From contig DAOUGD010000193.1 of NCBI GenBank assembly GCA_034429475.1, forward strand, positions 1 through 18,371: a stretch of DNA of 18,371 nt. The letters run 5' to 3'. Within the stretch, counting starts at the first letter, position 1. The number at the start of each line of letters is the position of its first letter. Positions 7,758-14,373 of this stretch are shown here, in pieces. The notes beneath the pieces are model-generated. The model worked only from the letters and a program-made list of their open reading frames with translations. It did not search any database and was not told where the DNA came from. This DNA is from JAKQHY01 sp034429475. Its GTDB lineage: Bacteria > Chloroflexota > Anaerolineae > B4-G1 > SLSP01. The position numbers and the translations under genes were made by a program.

Positions 7758-8504
7758 TTACAAGGGCATCGTGTGACCGAGGCGTTGGGCAGCCTCGCTG
7801 ATCAGGTGCGTGCTCAAATCCACCGAGATCTTGCCGGTATTGACGACCATGTGATACAGGTCGGCGTCATCCCATTCCACGTTGTAAAAATGCTTCAAGT
7901 AGCGGGCGCGCTCTTTGTCACTCTGGTTGATCTGTTTTTCAGCCTCTTTGGCATCCAGCCCCAAGCGTTCCACCAGGCGTTGAATGCGGAGGGGTTTGGG
8001 CGCCATCACTCGGATGTGCAAAACACTGGCATAATCGTGGAGGATCACCTGGGCGCCGCGCCCCACGATGATAACGTTGCCCATCTGCGCATATTCCTGG
8101 ATCACCCGTCTCATCAGTTCGGTGTACGCCTCGCTGGCTTCCACACGGCGTTCGTGTTCAACCTGACGGCGCAACATAGCTTCGTCGCGCCCAATGTTTT
8201 CCTGCAACATCAAATTGGCGACCCTTTCATCGTAGGTATACCCTTCGCGCAGCGTGGCGCTGGCAATGGTAGGAATCATCGGCAGCGAATTCATCGCCGC
8301 CAGAAACCGATCCAGAAACCCAGGGACTTTTTCCTTGTTTTCCAGTTGGGTGATCATAGCTTCGTCGGGATAGCCGGCGATTTCGGCGGCGCGATTGAGG
8401 ATTTCGCGGTCAATATAGCGCAGATTGAGACGCTTGGCAACCGCCGTGGCGATGTAGCTACCTCGGCTGCCTAATTGTCTGGAAATGGTGATGACGACGC
8501 TCAT
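7758..8504 (-). CDS. Cytidylate kinase-like family protein
   Basis: A 248-aa P-loop kinase-like protein of the cytidylate_kin2 family. The N-terminus VITISRQLGSRGSYIA (3-19) is the family's P-loop, with GSRG in place of a classical Walker A. Further conserved blocks are YIDREIL (30-36), NVIIVGRGAQVIL (143-155) and the C-terminal segment NVEWDDADLYHMVVNTGKISVD (208-229). Standard CMP kinase phosphorylates CMP/dCMP. Members of this family are shorter in the nucleotide-binding part and their substrate is generally unknown, so no cmk symbol is given. AAAGGAG precedes the ATG at 8502-8504 at good spacing. It has its own promoter at 8560-8588, and a GGGAC-T5-GTCCC hairpin (8536-8550) lies in its leader. 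Confidence 0.88.
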   Translation of the reverse strand: MSVVITISRQLGSRGSYIATAVAKRLNLRYIDREILNRAAEIAGYPDEAMITQLENKEKVPGFLDRFLAAMNSLPMIPTIASATLREGYTYDERVANLMLQENIGRDEAMLRRQVEHERRVEASEAYTELMRRVIQEYAQMGNVIIVGRGAQVILHDYASVLHIRVMAPKPLRIQRLVERLGLDAKEAEKQINQSDKERARYLKHFYNVEWDDADLYHMVVNTGKISVDLSTHLISEAAQRLGHTMPL

Positions 8505-8559
8505 AATTGTCTCCTTTCAATGAGGAAATAACAGTGGGACAAAAAGTCCCTTTACTCTT

Positions 8560-8588
8560 ATGTTAACATCTAGCTCAAACCCTGTCAA
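8560..8588 (-). promoter_or_regulatory. Promoter for the cytidylate kinase-like gene
   Basis: Read on the - strand, TTGACA (8588-8583) is followed after 17 nt by TAACAT (8565-8560). Downstream, the GGGAC/GTCCC hairpin at 8550-8536 lies about 10 nt after the -10 element and might be an operator or an mRNA 5' stabiliser. Confidence 0.7.
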
Positions 8589-8607
8589 CTGTGAAAAGTA
8601 GAAAAAT

Positions 8608-8635
8608 TTGACAATCTCCTCGAACCTTTTATAAT
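8608..8635 (+). promoter_or_regulatory. Consensus sigma70-type promoter for the T-box/valS transcript
   Basis: Perfect TTGACA (8608-8613) and perfect TATAAT (8630-8635) are 16 nt apart. The predicted transcription start near 8642 is just ahead of the T-box leader. The two divergent -35 elements are only 19 nt apart (8589-8607). Confidence 0.88.
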
Positions 8636-8641
8636 CCTATC

Positions 8642-8955
8642 TGGTTTCACATTGCCAAAGACGGCGATTGGGAGGAGTAGGCGGTGGGGATGTCCCCATC
8701 AGCCCTGTAAAGAAGGCAGGTTTTCTGCCTTCCCCAGAGAGGAAAGCCACCGGCTGCGAGCTTTCCACAGGCGCTGCCCGCCGAAGTCGCCCAGGAGTTG
8801 AGGAGGCGAAGTTAGTAGTCTCCTACGGGTTCGCCCGTTATTGCGAGCATCCCTCCATACAATACGTGGGCGGATGACCGAGTGCATCGGCGTTGCCGGT
8901 GAATCAGGGTGGTACCACGAAGGCTCATTTCGTCCCTGGACGGAATGGGCTTTTT
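8642..8955 (+). promoter_or_regulatory. T-box riboswitch, valine (GUC) specifier
   Basis: A class I transcriptional T-box leader that senses uncharged tRNA-Val. The T-box core GGGTGGTACCACG is at 8907-8919. Its UGGU bulge (8910-8913) ends in U, which would pair with an A73 discriminator, as in tRNA-Val. Stem I shows AGTA (8676-8679) on the 5' side and GAA followed by GTC (8786-8788) on the 3' side. The GTC valine codon is the specifier. The flanks GGCGG/CCGCC and TTGGG/CCCAG close the loop above and below. AGAGAG with GGAAAGC/GCTTTCC forms the distal part, and ACGGGTTCGCCCGTTA resembles stem III. Two additional hairpins sit in the 5' strand of stem I (8685-8698 and 8712-8732). It controls the valS at 9053 and perhaps genes further downstream. 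Confidence 0.95.
8921..8955 (+). terminator. T-box regulatory terminator
   Basis: The 5' arm at 8921-8935 (AGGCTCATTTCGTCC) pairs with 8938-8952 through Watson-Crick and a few G-T pairs, and ends in TTTTT (8951-8955). The 5' arm includes the 3' part of the T-box, so binding of uncharged tRNA and formation of the antiterminator would exclude it. Confidence 0.9.
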
Positions 8956-8967
8956 GCGTTTAAATTG

Positions 8968-9018
8968 GCGAAAAAGCGGATCAGCGGATCAGCGGATCAG
9001 CGGATTAGCGAAAAAGCG
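8968..9018 (+). repeat. Octameric AGCGGATC tandem repeat flanked by GCGAAAAAGCG
   Basis: Four AGCGGATC octamers (8975-9006, the last ending TT) lie between direct repeats GCGAAAAAGCG at 8968-8978 and 9008-9018. The array occupies the gap between the T-box terminator and the valS ribosome site (GGAGG, 9040-9044). Confidence 0.88.
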
Positions 9019-9052
9019 ATAGGCAAATTTATATTCTGCGGAGGTGATGGGT

Positions 9053-11503
9053 ATGGCACTGAGTAAACGTTACGATCCCAAGACGGCCGAGCCGCGCCTT
9101 CAGGCGTTTTGGCAAGACAACGGCATTTTTCACTTCGACGTGGACGATGAATCGCGCCCGGTCTACTCGATTGACACGCCGCCGCCGACCGTGTCCGGCC
9201 ATCTGCACCTGGGGCACGTCTATTCCTACAGCCACGCCGACTTTGTCGCGCGTTTCTGGCGGATGCGCGGCTACAACGTCTTCTATCCGATGGGCTACGA
9301 CGACAACGGCCTGCCCACCGAGCGCCTCGTCGAAAAGTGGGAGGGCGTCCGCGCGGCCGATGTGGGGCGCGAAGCCTTCATCCGGCGTTGCCTTGCCGTC
9401 AGTGAGCGCGCCGAGGGCGATTACCGCGAGCTGTGGCAGCGGTTGGGCCTTTCGATAGATTGGCGCTATTCGTACCGCACGATTGACGACCTTTCCCGCC
9501 GCACGTCGCAGCTTTCGTTCCTCGACCTCTACCGCAAGGGGCTGGTCTATCGCCAGGAAGCGCCCGCGATCTGGTGCCCGGAGTGCCAGACGTCCATCGC
9601 CCAGGCGGAACTCGCCGATTTGGAACGCGAGAGCGTCTTCTATACGCTCGCCTTTGCGCTGACCGATGGCGGCGCGTTGGAAATCGCCACGACGCGCCCG
9701 GAGTTGCTGCCGGCCTGCGTCGCCGTCTTCGTCCACCCGGACGACGCGCGCTTCACGGCGTTGATTGGGCAGCAGGCGCAGGTCCCGCACTTCGGCCAGT
9801 GGGTGCCGATTCTGCCCGATCCCGCCGCCGACCCGGAGAAGGGCACGGGCGCGGTGATGTGCTGCACCTTCGGCGATGTGACCGACGTGGCGTGGTGGTA
9901 TACGCATCATCTGCCGTTGCGTGTCGCCATTGACCGCGCCGGGCGGATGACCGATCTGGCGGGCGAATTTGCCGGGCTGACGCTCCGCGAGGCGCGTAAG
10001 CAAATCGTGGCGGCGCTGGAAGCGACCGGGCAGTTGCTGGCGCAGCGGCCCATCCACCAGTCCGTGCGCGTCCACGAGCGCTGCGACACGCCGGTGGAGT
10101 ACGTGGTGGCGTCCCAGTGGTTCGTGCGCGTGCTGGATTTCAAGGAGAAGTTGCTGGACGCCGGATCCCAGGTGGCGTGGTATCCCTCTCACATGGAGAC
10201 GCGCTACCGCGAGTGGGTGGAAAACCTCAATTGGGATTGGTGCCTGTCGCGCCAGCGCTATTTCGGCGTGACGTTCCCGGTGTGGTACTGCGATGTCTGC
10301 GGGGCGGTCATCACCGCCGACGAGGACGAGCTGCCTATAGACCCTACGGAGCATACGCCATCGCATCCTTGCGCGTGCGGCAGCACGTCCTTCACGCCGG
10401 AGCGCGACGTGATGGACACCTGGGCCACGTCGTCGCTGACGCCGCAGATTGTGGGGCAATGGCTGGCGAATCCGCGCCTGTACGCCAAGGTGTTCCCGTT
10501 CTCGCTGCGCCCGCAGGCCCACGAGATCATCCGCACCTGGGCGTTCTACACCATCGCCAAGTCGCAGTATCACTTCGACGCCGTACCCTGGCGCAACGCC
10601 GGCATCTCCGGCTGGGGGCTGGCCCCCGAAGGGACGGGCAAAATCAGCAAGAGCAAGGGCGGCGGGCCAATGCCGCCGTTGGAGATGATCGAGACCTACT
10701 CGGCGGACGCAGTGCGCTATTGGGCGTCCAGCACCGGCTTCGGCAAGGACGCGATCATCAGCGAGGAGAAGATTCAGACGGGCGAGAAGCTCGTCACCAA
10801 ACTGTGGAACGTGGCGCGGTTCAGCGAGCGATTTATAGACCCCCCTTTGTCCCCCCTGCCAGGGGGGATAGAGGGGGGTACGCCGGCTGACCGCTGGATT
10901 CTCGCGCGTACACAGCGGCTCATTGCCCGCGTGACGGCGCTGTTCGAGGCGTACGATTATGCCGCCGCCAAGAGCGAGATCGAAATTTTCTTCTGGCGCG
11001 ATCTGGCGGATAATTACCTGGAGATGGCAAAACTGCGGTTGTATAATGAGAATACGACCGTCAGTGCGGGGGCGCGTTTTGCTTTGACGCATGTATTGCT
11101 GACCGTCTTGAAACTCCTCGCGCCATTCCTGCCGCATGTGACGGAGGAGCTTTATCAGGCGTTGTTTGCGGCGCAGGAGGGGGCCGTCTCCATTCATCGC
11201 GCGCGCTGGCCGGAAGTGGACGCTCGCTTTGTGGACGATGCCGCCGAAGCCTTCGGCGAGACACTGGTGGAGATCACCACGCAGGCGCGGCGCTACAAGA
11301 GCGAGCACGGATTGTCGCTGGGGGCGGAAATCCCCTTGCTCACTCTGGCCGCGGAGGGGGAGACGCGGGTGCTGCTGGATTCCGCCATCCCCGACCTGAT
11401 CAGCATCACCCGTGCGCGGCAGATCGAAATAGTGGATGCTGCGCCAAGTGGCTTGAACGCGGGCGCGTTGCCGGGCGCGGTGTGGGTGACGGTGCAGGAA
11501 TAG
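9053..11503 (+). CDS. valS: Valyl-tRNA synthetase, short archaeal/rickettsial type
   Basis: An 816-aa class I synthetase that attaches valine to tRNA-Val in the cytoplasm. Signatures are HLGH (52-55) and KISKS (530-534), the CP1 editing domain with TTRPELLPACVAVFVHP, and zinc-site cysteines (WCPEC; WYCDVCG...CACG). The blocks PMGYDDNGLPTERLVEKW and CTFGDVTDVAWWY mark the archaeal-like ValRS group, also found in Rickettsia and some other bacteria, not the common bacterial type. It lacks the C-terminal coiled-coil arm present in the second ValRS at 14842. GGAGG at 9040-9044 is 8 nt before ATG 9053, so this is chosen over GTG 9044 and ATG 9047. Expression is controlled by the Val T-box upstream. 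Residues 596-610 come from an inserted palindrome. The closest alternative, IleRS, is excluded by these motifs. Confidence 0.93.
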   Translation: MALSKRYDPKTAEPRLQAFWQDNGIFHFDVDDESRPVYSIDTPPPTVSGHLHLGHVYSYSHADFVARFWRMRGYNVFYPMGYDDNGLPTERLVEKWEGVRAADVGREAFIRRCLAVSERAEGDYRELWQRLGLSIDWRYSYRTIDDLSRRTSQLSFLDLYRKGLVYRQEAPAIWCPECQTSIAQAELADLERESVFYTLAFALTDGGALEIATTRPELLPACVAVFVHPDDARFTALIGQQAQVPHFGQWVPILPDPAADPEKGTGAVMCCTFGDVTDVAWWYTHHLPLRVAIDRAGRMTDLAGEFAGLTLREARKQIVAALEATGQLLAQRPIHQSVRVHERCDTPVEYVVASQWFVRVLDFKEKLLDAGSQVAWYPSHMETRYREWVENLNWDWCLSRQRYFGVTFPVWYCDVCGAVITADEDELPIDPTEHTPSHPCACGSTSFTPERDVMDTWATSSLTPQIVGQWLANPRLYAKVFPFSLRPQAHEIIRTWAFYTIAKSQYHFDAVPWRNAGISGWGLAPEGTGKISKSKGGGPMPPLEMIETYSADAVRYWASSTGFGKDAIISEEKIQTGEKLVTKLWNVARFSERFIDPPLSPLPGGIEGGTPADRWILARTQRLIARVTALFEAYDYAAAKSEIEIFFWRDLADNYLEMAKLRLYNENTTVSAGARFALTHVLLTVLKLLAPFLPHVTEELYQALFAAQEGAVSIHRARWPEVDARFVDDAAEAFGETLVEITTQARRYKSEHGLSLGAEIPLLTLAAEGETRVLLDSAIPDLISITRARQIEIVDAAPSGLNAGALPGAVWVTVQE
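10839..10879. repeat. 41-bp palindrome inserted in frame within valS
   Basis: The sequence is symmetric about position 10859. Its 20-nt arms pair completely, with only two G-T wobbles, and are made of C-runs on the left and G-runs on the right. It encodes DPPLSPLPGGIEGGT (residues 596-610) without breaking the reading frame. It sits in the linker between the catalytic domain (after KLWNVARFSERFI) and the anticodon-binding domain (DRWILARTQRL). Confidence 0.92.
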
Positions 11504-11514
11504 GAGGTACAACA

Positions 11515-11772
11515 ATGATATGGGAAGAGGTGCGTCAGCATTATCCTTCACAATGGTTGTTAATAGAAGCCATTAAGGCCCATTCCGATCAAGGAAAACG
11601 TGTTTTGGATGCAATCTCTGTCGTGAATACATTCCCTGACTCTAAAATTGCGATGCAAGTCTATGGACAACTCCATCAAGAATCACCAGAGCGTGAGTTG
11701 TATGTTTTTCATACAGATCGGAAGATTCTGGAAATTGAAGAACGTCAGTGGTTGGGAATCAGGAGTTTGTAA
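11515..11772 (+). CDS. 85-aa protein of unknown function, partner of a retropepsin-like gene
   Basis: A small soluble protein starting MIWEEVRQHYPSQWLLIEAIKAHS, with a C-terminal TDRKILEIEERQWLGIRSL. No catalytic motif or membrane segment is visible. I recall similar 85-95-aa proteins next to retropepsin-like genes in Chloroflexota and cyanobacteria, but I cannot name a family. AGGAGG (11502-11507) overlaps the end of valS and is 7 nt before ATG 11515, which is chosen over the upstream in-frame start at 11482. The gene follows valS by 11 nt and precedes the protease by 3 nt, so the pair is translated from the same transcript. Base composition is clearly lower in GC than in the flanking valS, which suggests later acquisition. 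Confidence 0.8.
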   Translation: MIWEEVRQHYPSQWLLIEAIKAHSDQGKRVLDAISVVNTFPDSKIAMQVYGQLHQESPERELYVFHTDRKILEIEERQWLGIRSL

Positions 11773-11775
11773 GGC

Positions 11776-12150
11776 ATGGAGATAAAGCTGCGTGGCGGGT
11801 TGCCTTACATCTCCGCGCGGATAGTTTATCACGGGCAGACAATAGAACTGGATGATGTGTTGCTCGACACGGGTTCTGCTGGGACTATTTTTGCAACGGA
11901 CAAACTCGCCGCTATTGGTTTATGCCTCGAACTGCACGATACTATCCATCGTATTCGAGGCGTAGGTGGATCGGAGTTCGCGTTTACGAAACATGTAGAT
12001 CAGTTGTCCATAGGCAATTTTCAGGTACAGAACTTTGAAGTAGAAGTGGGGGCGATGGCGTATGGCTTGCCTTTGGATGGCATTGTGGGAATGGATTTTT
12101 TGCTCCAAGTTGGCGCTTGTATTGATTTGAGACGATTGGAGATTGCTTGA
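11776..12150 (+). CDS. Retropepsin-like aspartic protease domain protein
   Basis: A 124-aa single-domain protein with the active-site motif LLDTGSAGTIF (D31-T32-G33) and the second conserved strand DGIVGMDFL (101-109), as in clan AA retropepsin-like proteins. Such domains act as dimers, each giving one catalytic Asp. No signal peptide or membrane anchor is present, so it is predicted to be cytoplasmic. The substrate is unknown; the adjacent 85-aa protein is the obvious candidate partner or target. AGGAG at 11761-11765 lies inside the upstream gene, 10 nt before ATG 11776. Its stop codon is 8 nt before the cysH start. GC content is lower than in valS or cysH. Confidence 0.87.
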   Translation: MEIKLRGGLPYISARIVYHGQTIELDDVLLDTGSAGTIFATDKLAAIGLCLELHDTIHRIRGVGGSEFAFTKHVDQLSIGNFQVQNFEVEVGAMAYGLPLDGIVGMDFLLQVGACIDLRRLEIA

Positions 12151-12158
12151 GGAAAGAG

Positions 12159-12908
12159 ATGTCGGACCTCCTCGCGGCATTAGACCTTGATGCGCTCAAC
12201 GCCCGCCTGGAAACCGCCTCGGCGGAGGACATTCTGCGCTGGGCGTGGGAGACGTTTGCGCCGGACGTGGCGGCCACGTCGTCTTTTCAGACGCAGAGCG
12301 TGCCGCTGCTGCATCTCATCTCGCGCGTGTGCCCGGAGATGCCGGTCATCTTCATTGACACGGGCTTCCACTTCCCCGAAACGTTGACCTTCCGCGACCA
12401 GTTGCAGGCGCAGTATGGCCTCAACATCCAGGCGATCCGCCCGACGGTGACGCAGAGCGAGTTGATTGACGAGCACGGCGAGCCGTTGTATCGCCGCGAC
12501 CCGGATTTGTGCTGCTACATCAATAAGGTGCAGCCGATGGAGTGGGTGATGGCGCGGATGCGCGGCTGGATTTCGGGCGTGCGCCGCGATCAGACGGTCA
12601 ACCGGCAGGCGATGCAGGTTTTGCAGCGGAAAAGCAACGGCCTGGTGGAGATTCATCCGATGCTGAATTGGACGAAGGCGGATGTCGTTGCTTACCGCGC
12701 GGCGCACGCTCTGCCGGAACATCCGTTGACCCGGATGGGCTATAAGAGCATCGGCTGCGCGCCCTGTACGCGCCCGGTCGTCTTCGGTGAGGACGAACGC
12801 GCCGGCCGCTGGGCCGGCACGGACAAGAAGGAGTGTGGTCTGCACCTGGATTGGACGGCGATGATTGACAAGGAGCGGGGGAGAGGGGGAGAGGGGGAGA
12901 CTAGGTGA
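12159..12908 (+). CDS. cysH: Adenylyl-sulfate (APS) reductase, CysH family
   Basis: A 249-aa thioredoxin-dependent reductase that converts adenylyl sulfate to sulfite plus AMP in assimilatory sulfate reduction. The PP-loop region SSFQTQSVPLLHL (41-53), IDTGFHFPETL (66-76) and SGVRRDQTVNR (139-149) match the family. The iron-sulfur ligands C118-C119 and C200-x2-C203 indicate a [4Fe-4S] cluster, hence the APS type and not the cluster-free PAPS type. The catalytic cysteine is C226 in KECGLH. GAGGAAAGAG just before ATG 12159 sets the start; TTG 12147 is an in-frame alternative but overlaps the protease stop. The last ten or so residues (ERGRGGEGETR) are encoded by the GAGGGGGA octamer repeat, so the natural C-terminus has been replaced or extended. 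No other sulfate-assimilation gene is visible. Confidence 0.93.
   Translation: MSDLLAALDLDALNARLETASAEDILRWAWETFAPDVAATSSFQTQSVPLLHLISRVCPEMPVIFIDTGFHFPETLTFRDQLQAQYGLNIQAIRPTVTQSELIDEHGEPLYRRDPDLCCYINKVQPMEWVMARMRGWISGVRRDQTVNRQAMQVLQRKSNGLVEIHPMLNWTKADVVAYRAAHALPEHPLTRMGYKSIGCAPCTRPVVFGEDERAGRWAGTDKKECGLHLDWTAMIDKERGRGGEGETR
12875..12898 (+). repeat. Octameric GAGGGGGA repeat forming the cysH 3' end
   Basis: Three octamers (GCGGGGGA, GAGGGGGA, GAGGGGGA) are translated as part of the cysH C-terminal tail. It is the same unit as at 6873-6904. Confidence 0.82.
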
Positions 12909-12963
12909 CGAATTACGAATTGCAAATTACGAATTACGAATTACGAATTACGAATTACGGATT
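12908..12963 (+). repeat. Heptameric ACGAATT tandem repeat
   Basis: Eight heptamers in phase: six exact ACGAATT, one GCAAATT (12922-12928) and one ACGGATT (12957-12963). It starts at the last base of the cysH stop codon and occupies most of the 78-nt gap before the epimerase gene. Confidence 0.92.
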
Positions 12964-12986
12964 GTGAATGACGGAGGTGAGGGGCG

Positions 12987-13922
12987 ATGGACGATAGAAA
13001 GGTGATTTTGGTGACGGGCGGGGCCGGGTACATTGGCTCGCAGTTGATTCGGGATTTGGCGACGGACCCGCGCTTTGCGGGGATGACGGTGCGCATCTAC
13101 GACAGCTTGCGGCACAAGTTCATGGATGCACTGATGGACTTACCGCCCGCTGGGCATTATGAGTTCATCGAGGGTGACATCCTGGATCGGCTGAACCTGC
13201 GCCGGGCGATGCAGGATGTGGCGGCGGTGGTTCACCTGGCGGCGATTGTCACTACGCCCCTGAGTTTCGATCACCCAGAGTGGACGAAGCAGGTCAATCA
13301 CTGGGGGACGGCGGCAGTGGTAGATTGCGCGTTGGGCGCGGGCGTACACCGGATGATTCAAGCCAGCTCGGCCAGCGTCTATGGGCCGGGCAATGTGTTT
13401 GTCGAGACGGACGGCTGCCGTCCGGTTGGCCCTTACGCCGTCTCCAAGTGCCACGCGGAGGGCGAGGTTTTGCAGGGACAGGCGCGTGGACTCAAGCCGA
13501 CGATTGTGCGTCTGGGGACGACCTTCGGCAGCGCGCCGGCCATGCGCTACGACGCCATCGCCAACAAACTGGCTTACCTCGTCGGCGTGCGGCGGCCTAT
13601 GGTCATCCACGGCAGCGGCGAGCAAATCCGTCCGCTCATCCACATCCGCGACGCCTCAGCCGTGCTGCGCTTCTGCCTGACCGAGGCGCAGACGGAAGGC
13701 GAGATTCTCAACGCCGTGATGTTCAACCCTTCCGCCAACGAGATCGCCGCCATCTTGCAGCAACTCGTGCCGGAAGCCACCGTGCGCTACACCGATCAGG
13801 ACATCTTGACCGAAATCAGCTATGCGGTAGACTCGTCCAAATTGCTGGGGATGGGCTTCCGCCCGCAGGTGAGTCTGGAAGAGGGGCTGAAGGAAGTGTT
13901 GGGGCGCTGGCGGGGATTTTGA
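12987..13922 (+). CDS. NAD-dependent epimerase/dehydratase (extended SDR)
   Basis: A 311-aa Rossmann-fold protein. The NAD-binding motif TGGAGYIG is at residues 10-17, VVHLAA at 81-86, SSASVYG at 127-133, and the catalytic Y150-x3-K154 pair is in PYAVSK. The segment IRPLIHIRDAS later in the protein is the usual extended-SDR substrate region. It is likely to act on a nucleotide sugar (UDP-glucose epimerase/dehydratase-like), which would fit the polysaccharide genes to the left, but the substrate cannot be read from sequence. GGAGGTGA at 12973-12980 precedes ATG 12987. It ends 28 nt before the next coding start and contains the next candidate promoter at its 3' end. Confidence 0.88.
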   Translation: MDDRKVILVTGGAGYIGSQLIRDLATDPRFAGMTVRIYDSLRHKFMDALMDLPPAGHYEFIEGDILDRLNLRRAMQDVAAVVHLAAIVTTPLSFDHPEWTKQVNHWGTAAVVDCALGAGVHRMIQASSASVYGPGNVFVETDGCRPVGPYAVSKCHAEGEVLQGQARGLKPTIVRLGTTFGSAPAMRYDAIANKLAYLVGVRRPMVIHGSGEQIRPLIHIRDASAVLRFCLTEAQTEGEILNAVMFNPSANEIAAILQQLVPEATVRYTDQDILTEISYAVDSSKLLGMGFRPQVSLEEGLKEVLGRWRGF

Positions 13923-13928
13923 TATAAT
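13899..13928 (+). promoter_or_regulatory. Candidate promoter for the RHH/HNH pair
   Basis: TTGGGG (13899-13904) and a perfect TATAAT (13923-13928) are 18 nt apart. The -10 element straddles the end of the epimerase gene. The RHH-like start is 22 nt downstream. If used, it would let the pair and possibly the second valS be transcribed apart from the T-box. Confidence 0.4.
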
Positions 13929-13950
13929 GGGGAACATTGGAGGTGTGACA

Positions 13951-14373
13951 ATGACTTTCCAGGCAGTTACTTTGAATTTACCGGAGACCGTCTACCAACA
14001 GGTGCATCGGGCCGCGGAACGAGTGGGACGTTCACTCAATGAAGTGTTGGTAGAGATCGTGGTGGCGGCTGCTCCGGCGACTGTGGATGGGATGGCAACA
14101 ACCCGCGCGGCTCTAGCACAGATGGCCTATCTTAGTGATGCGGCGTTGTGGCAGGCGGCGCGCGCAACGATGACGCCGGAACAAAGAGACCGTCTGGCGA
14201 CGCTCCATGATAAGCAACAACGCGAGGGGCTAACCGCTGAAGAGCAATCTGAAGAGCAGGCGCTCCTTGCCCTTTATCGTGAGACCATCCTGGTGAGAGC
14301 ACAAGCTGCCGTGTTGCTTAAGCGCCGGGGCTATGATGTTTCAGATTCAACACAATTTGCTCCATTCCTATGA
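13951..14373 (+). CDS. Ribbon-helix-helix-like protein paired with an HNH nuclease
   Basis: A 140-aa protein. Residues 1-40 (AVTLNLPETVYQQVHRAAER, then GRSLNEVLVEIV) fit a ribbon-helix-helix/CopG-like DNA-binding pattern: a beta strand, LPE, helix, G-R-S turn, helix. Residues 61-128 form a charged helical region (LWQAARATMTPEQRDRLATL, then ALLALYRETILVRAQAAVLLKRRGYD). GGAGGTG at 13939-13945 sets ATG 13951; the in-frame ATG at 13927 has no such site. The stop overlaps the HNH start by 4 bp, so the two are translationally coupled. It could be the antitoxin-like or DNA-targeting partner of the nuclease; this is inference. Confidence 0.8.
   Translation: MTFQAVTLNLPETVYQQVHRAAERVGRSLNEVLVEIVVAAAPATVDGMATTRAALAQMAYLSDAALWQAARATMTPEQRDRLATLHDKQQREGLTAEEQSEEQALLALYRETILVRAQAAVLLKRRGYDVSDSTQFAPFL

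Noticed and set aside
7758..8504. Naming the - strand kinase cmk
   Set aside because: The P-loop and C-terminal blocks match the cytidylate kinase-like (cytidylate_kin2) family and not canonical CMP kinase, and the substrate is unknown.
9029..11551. 840-codon open frame on the - strand opposite the archaeal-type valS
   Set aside because: It is an antisense shadow with composition typical of reversed GC-rich codons, and the + strand frame carries all ValRS motifs.
12908..12963. Tandem heptamers considered as a CRISPR array or plasmid iterons
   Set aside because: The units are 7 nt with no spacers, no cas genes are near, and no replication initiator gene is present.
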